Shown: positions 8,229 through 16,281 of the stretch, in pieces
Numbering within the stretch: position 1 is the stretch's first letter
Layout of the letters: each line of letters begins with the position of its first letter
Origin: JBOICV01 sp050740255
GTDB lineage: Bacteria; Pseudomonadota; Gammaproteobacteria; Nevskiales; JBOICV01
Direction of reading: 5' to 3'
DNA: 59,440 nucleotides
NCBI GenBank assembly: GCA_050740255.1
Contig: JBOICV010000057.1
Location: forward strand, 1-59,440
The notes under the pieces: generated by a model
What the model was told of the DNA's origin: nothing
Database searches by the model: none
What the model saw: the letters and a program-made list of their open reading frames with translations, nothing else
Translations under genes and position numbers: made by a program

Positions 8229-8984
8229 CTAGCCCAGATAGGCCTGTCCGCCATCCACGCCGATACTCTGCCCATTGATGTAGCGGCACTCGTCCGAGCA
8301 TAGCGTCGCGACAAAGCGGCCGATGTCCTGTTCGCAGTCGCCGACGCGCTGCTGCGGCACCGTGGCGATGAAGGCGGCAGCCTCCTGCGGGCGCTCGCGC
8401 GTCCACCAGGCCATTGCGGGTGAAGCCGCCAGCGGCAGAATCGCATTGGTGCGGATGCCGTCCTTGGCCCATTCGCAGGCGGCGGCGCGGGTGAGCTGGC
8501 GGATCGCCTCTTTCACCGAAGCGTAAGGACCGTAGCCGCTCATGTCCCAGCGTTTGGCGGCGGAACTGCCGAAATTAACGATGCAGCCATCGCCTTTCAG
8601 ATAGGGGTAACACAGCTTCATCAGGCGAAAGGTCGCGAGCGGGCCGGACTCCCAACCCGCTGTGTAGGCTTCGTCGGTTACGGCCGACAGGGTGCCGAGC
8701 GGCACCTCCTGTGCGTTGTTGATCAGAACGTTCAAGCCGCCGAAGTGCTGCACGACTTTGGTCACGCACAACGCCATGGCGTCCGGGTTCTTGACGTCGC
8801 ATTCGACCGCCAGCGCCTTGCCGCCGCGCTTGCCGATCTCGGCAGCGGTGCCTTGCACTTTCGCCAGAGTGCGCCCGGTAACCGCTACCGCGGCGCCTTC
8901 GGCCGCGAGCGCATAGGCGATGCCCTGTCCCACACCCTGTCCGGCGCCGGTAACCAGCGCCACCTTGCCTGTGAGCTTGCCCAT
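8229..8984 (-). CDS. short-chain dehydrogenase/reductase
   Basis: 251-residue classical SDR with TGAGQGVG at 12-19, NNA at 89-91, Ser140/141, Tyr154 and Lys158, and a terminal VDGGQAYLG. All catalytic residues are present. ATG 8984 follows GAGGAG with six bases of spacing; upstream in-frame sequence has no start signal. It is the last gene of a minus-strand run that begins with hsaA and kstD, which suggests a dehydrogenase step in the same catabolic route. The substrate is not predictable. Confidence 0.87.
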   Translation of the reverse strand: MGKLTGKVALVTGAGQGVGQGIAYALAAEGAAVAVTGRTLAKVQGTAAEIGKRGGKALAVECDVKNPDAMALCVTKVVQHFGGLNVLINNAQEVPLGTLSAVTDEAYTAGWESGPLATFRLMKLCYPYLKGDGCIVNFGSSAAKRWDMSGYGPYASVKEAIRQLTRAAACEWAKDGIRTNAILPLAASPAMAWWTRERPQEAAAFIATVPQQRVGDCEQDIGRFVATLCSDECRYINGQSIGVDGGQAYLG

Positions 8985-9057
8985 ACGAACTCCTCGCAAT
9001 ACGCGGCCTGATTCGACGCGCCTGGGAGTTAGTGTCGGTTTTTTGCGCGCGCTGCGC

Positions 9058-9723
9058 CTAATCCGCCTGCGGTAGAGAGTTGCGATGAATGGGCGCACTC
9101 GCCAACAGCGCTTCAGTCTGCGGTTCCAGCGCCAAACCAACACTATTGAGTACGCCGGCCAACATTTCGTAATGGCCGACCAGCATGCCGACTTCGATCA
9201 ACTGCCTGGGCTTCAGATGCTGCGCCAGGCGCGGCCAGGTCGCTTCCGCGATCACGCGCTCGTGATGAATCTCGTCAGTGGCCTGCAATAGCGCGGACTG
9301 CAGCGCCGTCCAGCCTGGTGCGTCCGCCCTTTGTGCGACGCGCGCGACTTCCGCCGCGCTCAGACCCGCGCGCAACCCAATGGCGACGTGCTGGCCCCAT
9401 TCGTAACGGCAGCGGCAGTTCCAGCCCACGCGCAAAATCACCAACTCCGCATCGCGCCGGTCCAGCGTGCCGTAGGGCATCAGCCTTGAAGCAAAGCGCA
9501 GCCAGGGCCAGAACAGCCGTGGATGCTGCATCAGCAGCAGGAACACGTCTGGCACCTGAGCTGTGCCGGTGCGTTTTCTGCCCCACTTGCCTGCTGCCCA
9601 CAGCAACGCGCGCACGGGCCAGCTGAGTTGCGCGGTGGTAAGCGGCGCGATACGCGGCTTGCCAGCGGCGTGCCAACCACCATGCGGCGCCAACTGCTGT
9701 TCGACTGGGACTGGGGATGTCAT
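9058..9723 (-). CDS. carboxymuconolactone decarboxylase family protein
   Basis: 221 residues. The core ELVILRVGWNCRCRYEWGQH is the typical CMD/AhpD-like segment. The usual CxxC redox pair appears here only as CRC, so peroxidase activity is doubtful. The second half has the expected helical repeat (LIEVGMLVGHYEML). Proteins of this size often sit in steroid and aromatic clusters without a defined reaction. The ATG overlaps by four bases (ATGA) the stop of an upstream in-frame segment at 9720-9848, which suggests translational coupling to something encoded there. Confidence 0.82.
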   Translation of the reverse strand: MTSPVPVEQQLAPHGGWHAAGKPRIAPLTTAQLSWPVRALLWAAGKWGRKRTGTAQVPDVFLLLMQHPRLFWPWLRFASRLMPYGTLDRRDAELVILRVGWNCRCRYEWGQHVAIGLRAGLSAAEVARVAQRADAPGWTALQSALLQATDEIHHERVIAEATWPRLAQHLKPRQLIEVGMLVGHYEMLAGVLNSVGLALEPQTEALLASAPIHRNSLPQAD

Positions 9724-9848
9724 GTGCCGGCGAGTTTACGCTGACTGTTGGCGATGGCGTGCAACTGGTCGTTGAGCTTGCGCATTACAAACTCATAAGG
9801 CGGCGCGAACTTGCGCTGGAACCAGTGGCCCCTCCGGAATCGGTACTT
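9720..9848 (-). other. open in-frame extension after the DUF1295 stop, ending in ATGA overlap
   Basis: Immediately after the TAG of the DUF1295 gene (9849-9851) the same frame stays open for 42 codons. It ends in a TGA that overlaps the ATG of the next gene. The translation is rich in basic and aromatic residues (RGHWFQRKFAPPYEFVMRKL) and looks like protein rather than spacer. The only ATG inside it is at 9785, giving 21 residues with no Shine-Dalgarno. It may be a small coupled gene, a decayed gene end, or a C-terminal extension cut off by the TAG. Confidence 0.35.
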
Positions 9849-10757
9849 CTAGAACAAGCGGGGAATGAACCGCGGGGTGCGTTTCAGATAGTCGGCATAA
9901 CCCGGATATTTCTGCGAGCAAAGACCCTCTTTAAGGTTCGCGCTGCCCTGGAATAGAAGAATCAGCAGCAGGCAACCGGCGATGCTCCAGTTCAGACGCC
10001 CCGTTGCGGCGACGCTGAACAGAAAGAAAACGACCCAGATGGACTGCTCGGCAAAATAATTCGGATGCCGGGCGCGCGACCAGAGCCCCTCCGCGATGAA
10101 ACCACGCGCGTAGCGCCCTTCCAGCTTGCCGGCCGCTGCCTGGCGTTTCTTCTCGTTCTGAAAATTCCATTGCTGCTGGTCGGCCACCGTTTCCACAACG
10201 ACCAGCCCGATAAATACGGCGGCCAGCAGATAATCCGCCCAGCCAAGCGGATTCTTCGCATCGAGCGCCACGAGCACCGGTAGCGCAATCAGCAGTAGCA
10301 ACGCGCTCTGGTACAGGCAAATAAAGCCTAGATGAAACAAGGTCCAGCGCAGCCGCCCCTGAAGTTCCGGCTTCGCGCGCACATGCTCCCAGCGATAATC
10401 TTCGGTCCCCGACCAGAATTTCCAGCTATAGCCGCCGTGGCGGGAGAAGTTATAGGTAAGTCTGATGCCCCAGACGGTGGCAAGGGCGGACATCAGCACC
10501 ATGCGCGCATCCATCCCCCCTTTGATAGTGATGGACCACGCATAGACCACCGGAATGATGCTCCACAGCTTGTCAATCTGGCTGGTATTTTTGGCTAGTT
10601 CACCGACGGTGAAGCAGTAAGCCGCCACACCCAGCATCAACCAGACAACTCCCTTGAGCAGTAGCATTTGCTCGGCGCTGAGTGGTTTGTCAAACGCAAA
10701 ACCAATTACGGGAATGACGATCAGTGTGGCGATCAGCAGCAGCGCGGTTTTGCCCAA
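9849..10757 (-). CDS. DUF1295 membrane protein, steroid 5-alpha-reductase fold
   Basis: About 302 residues with some seven hydrophobic segments. The C-terminal motifs WSRARHPNYFAEQ and YADYLKRTPRFIPR, together with VADQQQWNFQ, identify the DUF1295 family, which shares the NADPH-binding C-terminus of steroid 5-alpha-reductases and isoprenylcysteine methyltransferases. The start is uncertain because the 5' end runs into a palindromic repeat. TTG 10757 has a GGGGGA site just upstream and is preferred over TTG 10799, which lies inside the repeat. Its place directly after kstD makes a delta-4 reductase or similar steroid reaction plausible, but family members also act on other lipids. Confidence 0.82.
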   Translation of the reverse strand: MGKTALLLIATLIVIPVIGFAFDKPLSAEQMLLLKGVVWLMLGVAAYCFTVGELAKNTSQIDKLWSIIPVVYAWSITIKGGMDARMVLMSALATVWGIRLTYNFSRHGGYSWKFWSGTEDYRWEHVRAKPELQGRLRWTLFHLGFICLYQSALLLLIALPVLVALDAKNPLGWADYLLAAVFIGLVVVETVADQQQWNFQNEKKRQAAAGKLEGRYARGFIAEGLWSRARHPNYFAEQSIWVVFFLFSVAATGRLNWSIAGCLLLILLFQGSANLKEGLCSQKYPGYADYLKRTPRFIPRLF

Positions 10758-10875
10758 AATCCCCCCGCCCGCCTTACGGCGTGCGGCCCCCTTTTCCAAA
10801 GGGGGCGAACGCGCGCGATCGATTTTCCTGCCCCCTTTCCAAAAGGGGGCCGCGCGTAACGCGCGGGGGGATTTT
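10756..10875. repeat. nested palindromic repeat element
   Basis: The outer arms, 13 bases of AAAATCCCCCCGC type at 10756-10768 and their complement at 10863-10875, are perfect. Inside are two smaller palindromes, GCCCCCTTT/AAAGGGGGC, at 10786-10806 and 10830-10850. The structure is like paired REP sequences. It fills the gap between kstD and the DUF1295 gene; its left end lies at the start of the latter. Confidence 0.6.
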
Positions 10876-12587
10876 CATGCCGCGGCGGCGATTTTCGGCG
10901 CCTCGGCTTGCGCAATGTCCCGCGCCGCGATATAGCCGAAAGTCATCGCCGGGCCGAGCGTCGCGCCGGGACCGGCGTAGGTCTTGCCCATGACCGCCGC
11001 AGAGCAGTTGCCGATCGCATACAACCCGCTAATTCGGCTACCGTCGTCGCGCAGCACATGGGCAAATTCGTCAGTAAGCAGCCCGCCCTTGGTACCGATT
11101 TCACCAGCCTCCAGGCGTACGGCGTAGAACGGCGCGGTCGCGATAGGCGCGAGACAGGGATTGGGTTTGACCTTGCTGTCGGCGTAATAGCGCTCGAATT
11201 CGTTGGCGCCCTTGCCAAACTGCTCGTCAACACCGCTCGCAGCAAAGCGGTTGATGTCCGAAACGGATTGCGCAAGCCCCTTCGCATCCACGCCGATTTT
11301 TTGCGCGAGTGCGTCGAGCGTTTCCGCGCGGTAGTAGACCTTGTCCAGCCAGTCTGGCGGCAATTTCGCGTCGGGCTGCATGCTACCGGGCAGCATCGGA
11401 CCCATCGGATAATTCTTGCGGAAGGTTGCGTCGAACACCAGCCAGCAGGGCACGCTAGCCCCGGTCTTCGCATGATCCGCATACATCGCGTAGACGAACT
11501 CGGTGTAAGGCACCGCTTCGTTCACAAAGCGCCTGCCTTGGCCGTTTACCACGACGCAGCCCGGCAGCGAACGCTCCACGAATATTCCTGCGGCCGGTGC
11601 ACCCGGCACCACAACTGTCGGCGTACCCCAGGTGAGATTCATGAAACCAAGCCCCGCACCCAAGGCGCGGCCCGCGCGAATGCCGTCGCCCTGATTCAGG
11701 CCGGGCGCAGCGCTCCACGCGACACTACTGGGTTTTGGCAGATACTGTTCGCGCATCTGCTGATTCGATTCGAAGCCGCCGGTGGCAAGAATGACGGCGC
11801 GGCGCGCGCCAAGACGCAACTTCTTGCCACTTTGCGTCGCGGCCACACCGACGACACGACCGCCTTCCTCAATCAGTTCATCCAGCTTCGTGTCAAGCGA
11901 GAGCGGCACATCTTTCTGCAGCATGGCGTGGCGCAAGCTGGCGACCAGCGCCTGGCCGAGAGTCTGGCGGCGATCACGCCAGGTGCGGCGGCGCCAGCGA
12001 AAATCCAGCCAGTAGCGCGCCATCAACTTCATGACCAGCCCGACCCAGCCGGGTGCACGGCCGAATAGCGTGTGCGCATCAACCTGATTCATGCTGATGC
12101 GGCCCAGCACCAGCGTGCCCTTGTAGGGCTCGCGCTGCCGGTCAAATTCGGCGCCGAGCTTTGCCGCATCGAATTCGACCGGCTCCATGGTGCGCGCACC
12201 CGGCTTGCCGCCGGGTTTGTCCGGGAAGTAGTCGGGATACTTCACCACCGGACGGAAATGCACGTCGAAGCTGCGCTCCACATACCGCACCATTTCCGGA
12301 GCGTTACGCAGATAAGCCTCGATTCTGGCCGGCGGCACTTCGCCGCCGGTCAGATACTTCATATAGGTCAGCGCTTCCTCATAGGAGTCGCCGATACCCG
12401 TGCCGGCCATCTGGTCGTTGCAGGGAATCCAGATACCGCCGCCGGATACTGCGCTGGTGCCGCCATACTTGTCGGATTTTTCCAGCACGACACTCGACAG
12501 ACCCAGCGCCTGGCAACACAGCGCCGCGGTCATGCCGCCCGCGCCGGAGCCAACGACAATCACGTCAAATTGCTGATCCCACTGCAT
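10875..12587 (-). CDS. kstD: 3-ketosteroid delta1-dehydrogenase-type flavoprotein
   Basis: FAD-dependent dehydrogenase of 570 residues that would introduce a 1,2-double bond into a 3-ketosteroid A ring, a step before B-ring opening. GSGAGG at 13-18 binds FAD and GGTSAVSGGGIWIP follows. YPDYFP at 117-122 holds a candidate for the catalytic Tyr119 of Rhodococcus KstD1. The C-terminal TYAGPG matches the Tyr487/Gly491 pair that activates the keto group. ATG 12587 follows AGGAG at eight bases. It lies between hsaA and a 5-alpha-reductase-fold gene. A 3-ketosteroid-4(5-alpha)-dehydrogenase or another flavoprotein of the fumarate-reductase superfamily is the main alternative. Confidence 0.85.
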   Translation of the reverse strand: MQWDQQFDVIVVGSGAGGMTAALCCQALGLSSVVLEKSDKYGGTSAVSGGGIWIPCNDQMAGTGIGDSYEEALTYMKYLTGGEVPPARIEAYLRNAPEMVRYVERSFDVHFRPVVKYPDYFPDKPGGKPGARTMEPVEFDAAKLGAEFDRQREPYKGTLVLGRISMNQVDAHTLFGRAPGWVGLVMKLMARYWLDFRWRRRTWRDRRQTLGQALVASLRHAMLQKDVPLSLDTKLDELIEEGGRVVGVAATQSGKKLRLGARRAVILATGGFESNQQMREQYLPKPSSVAWSAAPGLNQGDGIRAGRALGAGLGFMNLTWGTPTVVVPGAPAAGIFVERSLPGCVVVNGQGRRFVNEAVPYTEFVYAMYADHAKTGASVPCWLVFDATFRKNYPMGPMLPGSMQPDAKLPPDWLDKVYYRAETLDALAQKIGVDAKGLAQSVSDINRFAASGVDEQFGKGANEFERYYADSKVKPNPCLAPIATAPFYAVRLEAGEIGTKGGLLTDEFAHVLRDDGSRISGLYAIGNCSAAVMGKTYAGPGATLGPAMTFGYIAARDIAQAEAPKIAAAA

Positions 12588-12616
12588 CTGAAAACTCCTG
12601 CACAATCCTGTTTTGT

Positions 12617-12641
12617 CATTCCGGCGAAGGCCGGAATCCAG
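12617..12641. repeat. CATTCCGGC palindromic repeat, copy 1
   Basis: A 25-base copy of the interspersed palindrome CATTCCGGCGAAGGCCGGAA followed by TCCAG. Near-identical copies begin at 33905 and 50256, all between genes. This type is common in proteobacterial chromosomes. Confidence 0.6.
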
Positions 12642-12678
12642 AACCTTACGACATCCCTGTCACTGGATTCGCGCGCAA

Positions 12679-12705
12679 GGCCCGCTCCTACCGTAGGAGC
12701 GGGCC
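12679..12705. repeat. REP-type palindrome, 13-bp arms with one-base centre
   Basis: GGCCCGCTCCTAC at 12679-12691 is followed after one base by its exact complement at 12693-12705. The TAGGAGCGGGCC core is that of Pseudomonas-like REP sequences and recurs in looser form at 18826-18863. It lies between hsaA and kstD. Confidence 0.6.
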
Positions 12706-12724
12706 TGCCCGCGAACTTGTTGTA

Positions 12725-13927
12725 TTAGATAAAGAAATCGGTGTTGTCGCGGCCCAGCATCACGCCGCCGTAATTACGCCCGAAAATATCCGGATTGTTG
12801 GCGTAGTGCGCCCGTGCCGCATGGATGTCGAGGAAGGCGCGCACCAGCGGGAAGTCGTTGAAGATGCCGCGCCCGCCGCAGGCCGACAGCAGTTGATAGG
12901 CGTGCCGCGCGCAACGCTCCACCACTTGCGCGGCTTGGTAACGGAAGTGCAGACGTTGCTCGATGTTGTCGAGCGGCTGACCGGCGCGGATCTTGCCCAT
13001 CAACACCTCGAAATTGCGGTTGAGCACCAGCTTCATCTCGTCAACCGCCAGTAGCGCATCGGCCACCGCGAATTGCGCCGGGCCCTGCTCCGCCGTCTTG
13101 GCGCCCATATTGCCCATCCAGGCCTTGCCCCAATCGCGGAAGCCGTTGACCATGCCTTGCAATGAACCAATAGCGGCGGACGACACCGCGCGCACAAAAA
13201 TCTGGCCGAAGGGCAGCTTGTACAGTGGCGCGGTAAAGACGTCGCGGCCCGGATTGGTGCCCATGAAGCCATCCGCGGCTTTGTGCGTGCGGTATTCCGG
13301 CACGAACACATCTTTGACCACGATGTCCTTGCTGCCGGTGGCCTTCAAGCCCATCACATGCCAGGTATCCACGACTTCGAAATCGGAACGCGGCAGCAGG
13401 AAGGTGCGGTACTCCGGCGGTGTCTTGTTGTCCTTGGAGAAAATCAGCCCGCCGAGAAATACCCACTGGCAGTGATCGATGCCGCTGGAGAAACCCCAGC
13501 GCCCGCTGAATTTGAAACCACCCTCGACCGGCGTGACCTGCCCTTTGGGCATATAAGTCGAGGCAATCAGCACCGAAGTATCTTTGCCCCAGATGTCTTC
13601 CGCTGCGCGCGGATCGAACAGCGCGATCTGCCAGTTGTGCACGCCGATCACGCCGTAAATCCAGGCGGTGGACATGCAGCCTTCGGCCAAAGTCATGCAG
13701 ATGTCGTAAAACACCTGCGGGTCCATCTCGTAGCCGCCGTATTTCTTCGGCTTCAACACTTCAAAGAAGCCGGCTTTCTGCATGTCGGCGACCGTCTCGG
13801 GAGGAACGGAGCGCGCCTCTTCCGCCTGCTTGGCGCGGTCGGCCAGCACCGGCACCAGATCGCGCGCGCGCTGAATCAGCACCTCGGGGGTTACCAAGGG
13901 GCTGGTTTTCTGGGCTTGGCTTTGCAC
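12725..13927 (-). CDS. hsaA: HsaA-type flavin-dependent monooxygenase, oxygenase component
   Basis: 400 residues with the acyl-CoA dehydrogenase fold used by two-component flavin monooxygenases. In steroid catabolism HsaA hydroxylates the aromatised A ring of 3-HSA to a catechol, using reduced flavin from HsaB. Diagnostic parts are PKKYGGYEMDP near the start, the flavin segment FSGRWGFSSGIDHCQW, the GLKATGSKD loop and the C-terminal HAARAHYANNPD. GTG 13927 is chosen because AGGAGG at 13933-13938 sits five bases upstream; ATG 13969 has no such signal. The length matches actinobacterial HsaA (just under 400). It is the first gene of the minus operon with kstD. The reductase is not adjacent; the fusion at 49086 is the candidate. 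Confidence 0.85.
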   Translation of the reverse strand: MQSQAQKTSPLVTPEVLIQRARDLVPVLADRAKQAEEARSVPPETVADMQKAGFFEVLKPKKYGGYEMDPQVFYDICMTLAEGCMSTAWIYGVIGVHNWQIALFDPRAAEDIWGKDTSVLIASTYMPKGQVTPVEGGFKFSGRWGFSSGIDHCQWVFLGGLIFSKDNKTPPEYRTFLLPRSDFEVVDTWHVMGLKATGSKDIVVKDVFVPEYRTHKAADGFMGTNPGRDVFTAPLYKLPFGQIFVRAVSSAAIGSLQGMVNGFRDWGKAWMGNMGAKTAEQGPAQFAVADALLAVDEMKLVLNRNFEVLMGKIRAGQPLDNIEQRLHFRYQAAQVVERCARHAYQLLSACGGRGIFNDFPLVRAFLDIHAARAHYANNPDIFGRNYGGVMLGRDNTDFFI

Positions 13928-14172
13928 AACATCCTCCTGAACGCGGTTCTCTAGCCTGTGACTATCCATAGAAAATGCACTCTATGGCTTCGTCCGAAAT
14001 GACTAGCCCTCAGGACGTCTGGGGATACGCGGCACCATCCCCATCGCAGTCCCACTTTGCATACCTCATCCGGCCGAGGGATGCGACGCCCGCGCTGGTT
14101 CACTCAAATGGGTGATGTGCGCGCTGGTGACGCTGGCCAGACTTCGCAACATCTGCTTTAAGGAGCGTTGAC
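13928..14172. promoter_or_regulatory. divergent hsaA/kshA intergenic region
   Basis: These 245 bases separate the divergent hsaA and kshA starts and should carry both promoters and any substrate-responsive operator. Apart from the two Shine-Dalgarno sites I can point only to a weak TCAC-N8-GTGA inverted pair around 14100-14115. I see no convincing -35/-10 pair and no open frame with coding character. Confidence 0.4.
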
Positions 14173-15288
14173 ATGGCCGTCGTGATGAGAACAGCGACCG
14201 GAACTGCGCCGATACACAAGATCGAGGCTGCTCCGCCGCCCGACCGATATGCGCGCGGCTGGCACTGCCTCGGCCTTGCCGCCGAGTACAAGGACGGCAA
14301 GCCGCATTCACTGAATATCTTCGGCACGCGCCTGGTGGTATTCCAGGGTGAGGACGGCAAGCTCAACATCCTCAACGCCTGGTGTCCGCATATGGGCGCC
14401 GATCTTGCGCTCGGTAACATCAAGGGCAACTCCCTGGTCTGCAAGTTCCACTCCTGGAGCTGGGGCGCCGACGGCGTCTGCAACCACATTCCTTATGCCA
14501 AGCGCATCCCGCCCAAGGCGCGCACCAGAACCTGGCCGACTTGCGAAGAGAACAAGATGCTGTTCGTGTGGAACGACCCCGAGGGTAACCCGCCGGAGCC
14601 GAATCAGGCCATTCCACGCATCGGCCCCGTGTTCCAGCCGGAGGAATGGTCGGACTGGTCGCTGGTCAAGTGGACCATCAACATCAACTGCCGCGAGCTG
14701 ATCGACAACATCGCCGACATGGCGCATTTCGTGTCGGTACACGGCTCCGACAATGTGGTCTACTTCGCCGATATCTTCGACGCGCACAAAGCCACCCAGG
14801 TGATGGTCGGCGCCAACGAAAAGCTCGGCGGCAAGGATGAGTATCTGACGACTATCGCCAGCTACTTCGGTCCTGCCTACCAGATCACGCATATGTTCGG
14901 CTCGATGGGCGGCTATCCGGTGGAATCCATTCTGCTCAATTCGCACACACCGATTGATCAAAACAGCTTCGAATTGCGCTTCGGCGTGCTGGTCAAGAAA
15001 TTCCCGGGTATGACCCAGGAAGCCTGCGATGCCATGGTCAAGCAATATGTTGACTTGACCAACAAGGCTTTCGGCGAAGACGTGCAGATCTGGCATAACA
15101 AGGTGCGCATTGACAACCCCCTGCTATGCGACGGCGACGGTCCGGTGTATCAAAACCGCCAATGGTACGAGCAGTTCTATATGGATGCGGCGAAAGTCCC
15201 GGCTGAGTTAAAGACGCGGCGCGTAGTTGAAATCGACAAGGGTCTGCAGAACAAGCCGGAGCTGCGGCACGCCTTCGATCGCATGTAA
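14173..15288 (+). CDS. kshA: KshA-type Rieske oxygenase (3-ketosteroid 9-alpha-hydroxylase)
   Basis: 371-residue terminal oxygenase that would hydroxylate C9 of a 3-ketosteroid; together with KstD this opens ring B. The Rieske cluster ligands are Cys71, His73, Cys90 and His93 in CPH...CKFH. The mononuclear iron site is DMAHFVSVH with His185 and His190, and Asp303 in GEDVQIW lies where KshA proteins have the third ligand. ATG 14173 follows AGGAG at seven bases. It is divergent from hsaA and kstD. No KshB reductase is adjacent; the ferredoxin system at 56.2-57.8 kb is a possible donor. Related Rieske oxygenases acting on other sterols are the alternative. Confidence 0.85.
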   Translation: MAVVMRTATGTAPIHKIEAAPPPDRYARGWHCLGLAAEYKDGKPHSLNIFGTRLVVFQGEDGKLNILNAWCPHMGADLALGNIKGNSLVCKFHSWSWGADGVCNHIPYAKRIPPKARTRTWPTCEENKMLFVWNDPEGNPPEPNQAIPRIGPVFQPEEWSDWSLVKWTININCRELIDNIADMAHFVSVHGSDNVVYFADIFDAHKATQVMVGANEKLGGKDEYLTTIASYFGPAYQITHMFGSMGGYPVESILLNSHTPIDQNSFELRFGVLVKKFPGMTQEACDAMVKQYVDLTNKAFGEDVQIWHNKVRIDNPLLCDGDGPVYQNRQWYEQFYMDAAKVPAELKTRRVVEIDKGLQNKPELRHAFDRM

Positions 15289-15304
15289 CCGGATGGCGGC
15301 ACGT

Positions 15305-15334
15305 AAAAAAGCCCGCGCAGTGCGGGCTTTTTTT
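15305..15334. terminator. bidirectional intrinsic terminator
   Basis: GCCCGC at 15311-15316 pairs with GCGGGC at 15322-15327 around a 5-base loop. Six A bases flank the left and seven T bases the right, so it can stop transcription from kshA on plus and from the NTF2 gene on minus. The minus gene's TAA stop lies within the right T-run. Confidence 0.9.
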
Positions 15335-15896
15335 ACACCATTTTCAAGGCCTTCTTCATCCAGTCCGGCATATTGAAGTCGTAGCACTTGCTTTCCGAGC
15401 GCTCGGCGATACGCCAACCCTGCGGCGTACGCACATAACGGTCGTGGTACCACAGGCCGAGAAACATTGTATCGGTGCCGCCGTCGGTCGCGGACACGGT
15501 GTTTCGCGCGGAGCGTGAATGGGTGCGGGACGCGACCGATTCGCCGGCTCCCGCGCCCGCCTCGCTGCGCTCAGGCCCCGTGTCGCCGGCGACCTTCGGG
15601 ATCACCATGGGGTTGAAGCAGGCGATCTGGCCGGTTGCAGTGTCGCCCCTGATCTCGAATGACAAATTGCCAATGAAGTGCATATAGGCTGGAAAGTGTT
15701 TGAGCGCCTCCGGCAGCCAGGCTTTGATTTTCGGATAGGGGCCGGCGATACCACCCATCGCGGTGTAGTCAATATGCGCGTCGGGCGTGAAGACCCGATC
15801 CAGCCGGTCGAAGGCGCGCGCATCCAGCGCGTTGACATAGTCCGTGACCAGTTGCTGCAACTCCAGCCGGTCGGAGATTTGCTCGATGCTCAGCAT
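15333..15896 (-). CDS. SnoaL/NTF2-fold protein with internal insertion
   Basis: 187 residues, a cone-shaped NTF2-like protein of the SnoaL_4/scytalone-dehydratase type: LELQQLVTDYVNALDARAFD at the start, FTPDAHIDYTAMGG, and LWYHDRYVRTPQGWRI near the end. About 35 residues rich in Gly, Ala, Ser and Arg (following PKVAGDTGPE and ending before MFLGLWYHD) have no counterpart in the family and coincide with an imperfect DNA palindrome at 15487-15593, so a repeat seems to have inserted in frame. ATG 15896 lies two bases from the KSI stop, so the two genes are coupled. It may bind or dehydrate a catabolite. Confidence 0.78.
   Translation of the reverse strand: MLSIEQISDRLELQQLVTDYVNALDARAFDRLDRVFTPDAHIDYTAMGGIAGPYPKIKAWLPEALKHFPAYMHFIGNLSFEIRGDTATGQIACFNPMVIPKVAGDTGPERSEAGAGAGESVASRTHSRSARNTVSATDGGTDTMFLGLWYHDRYVRTPQGWRIAERSESKCYDFNMPDWMKKALKMV
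15487..15593. repeat. imperfect palindrome inside an NTF2 coding sequence
   Basis: GACACGG near 15493 is mirrored by CCGTGTC near 15578, and flanking GTCG-type bases extend the pairing outward. The enclosed sequence is more GC-rich than the surrounding gene and encodes low-complexity protein. The size, near 107 bases, leaves the reading frame open. This looks like a small palindromic element that landed in the gene. Confidence 0.45.
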
Positions 15897-15897
15897 G

Positions 15898-16281
15898 TCA
15901 GGCGCCGAATTTCTCCATATCGCTTGGTCCCCAGAACGCCCGCATCGAAGTGAACTTCCCGGCGTCATTGAAGGTCATGACGTCAATCACGTGGATGACC
16001 ATGCGGCCCTGGGGCATATTCAGCTCTACATCAAAAGCCATTGCCGCGGAATTGGCATGGGAGGCGCGGATTGGTGCCGCCAGCTTGAGCCTGGCGCCAG
16101 TCGCCACCGCCATCTTGTAGAAGGCGGCGATCTCCGCCTTGCCCTTCTTCAGTGGACTACCGACCGGGTCTTCGACCGTCGCGTCATCCGCGTACAGGTC
16201 GGCGATGGCCGCGGCTTCCGTGCGATTGAAGGTATCAATATAGGCCTGCATTGCCGCTTTCATCTGCTTTTCGTCAGCCAT
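15898..16281 (-). CDS. ksi: delta5-3-ketosteroid isomerase
   Basis: 127 residues, the length of classical bacterial ketosteroid isomerase, which moves the C5-C6 double bond of a 3-ketosteroid to C4-C5. The catalytic residues fall at nearly the same numbers as in Comamonas and Pseudomonas enzymes: Tyr14 as oxyanion donor, Asp38 as the general base in ATVEDPVGS, and Asp100 for Asp99. ADDATVEDP and SMRAFWG are family hallmarks. ATG 16281 has a weak GGAAAG site. It is followed two bases later by an NTF2 gene. This is the most specific steroid marker in the window. Confidence 0.88.
   Translation of the reverse strand: MADEKQMKAAMQAYIDTFNRTEAAAIADLYADDATVEDPVGSPLKKGKAEIAAFYKMAVATGARLKLAAPIRASHANSAAMAFDVELNMPQGRMVIHVIDVMTFNDAGKFTSMRAFWGPSDMEKFGA

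Noticed and set aside
9058..9723. AhpD-type peroxidase
   Set aside because: The CxxC redox pair needed for AhpD activity is not present; only CRC is seen.
9523..9956. Plus-strand frames opposite the CMD and DUF1295 genes
   Set aside because: Their translations are Arg/Pro/Ala-rich with no family motif and mirror the minus-strand genes; they are GC-driven shadows.
10908..12068. Long plus-strand frame of about 386 codons opposite kstD
   Set aside because: It has no recognisable domain and the minus strand carries clear FAD-binding motifs; long antisense frames are expected at this GC content.
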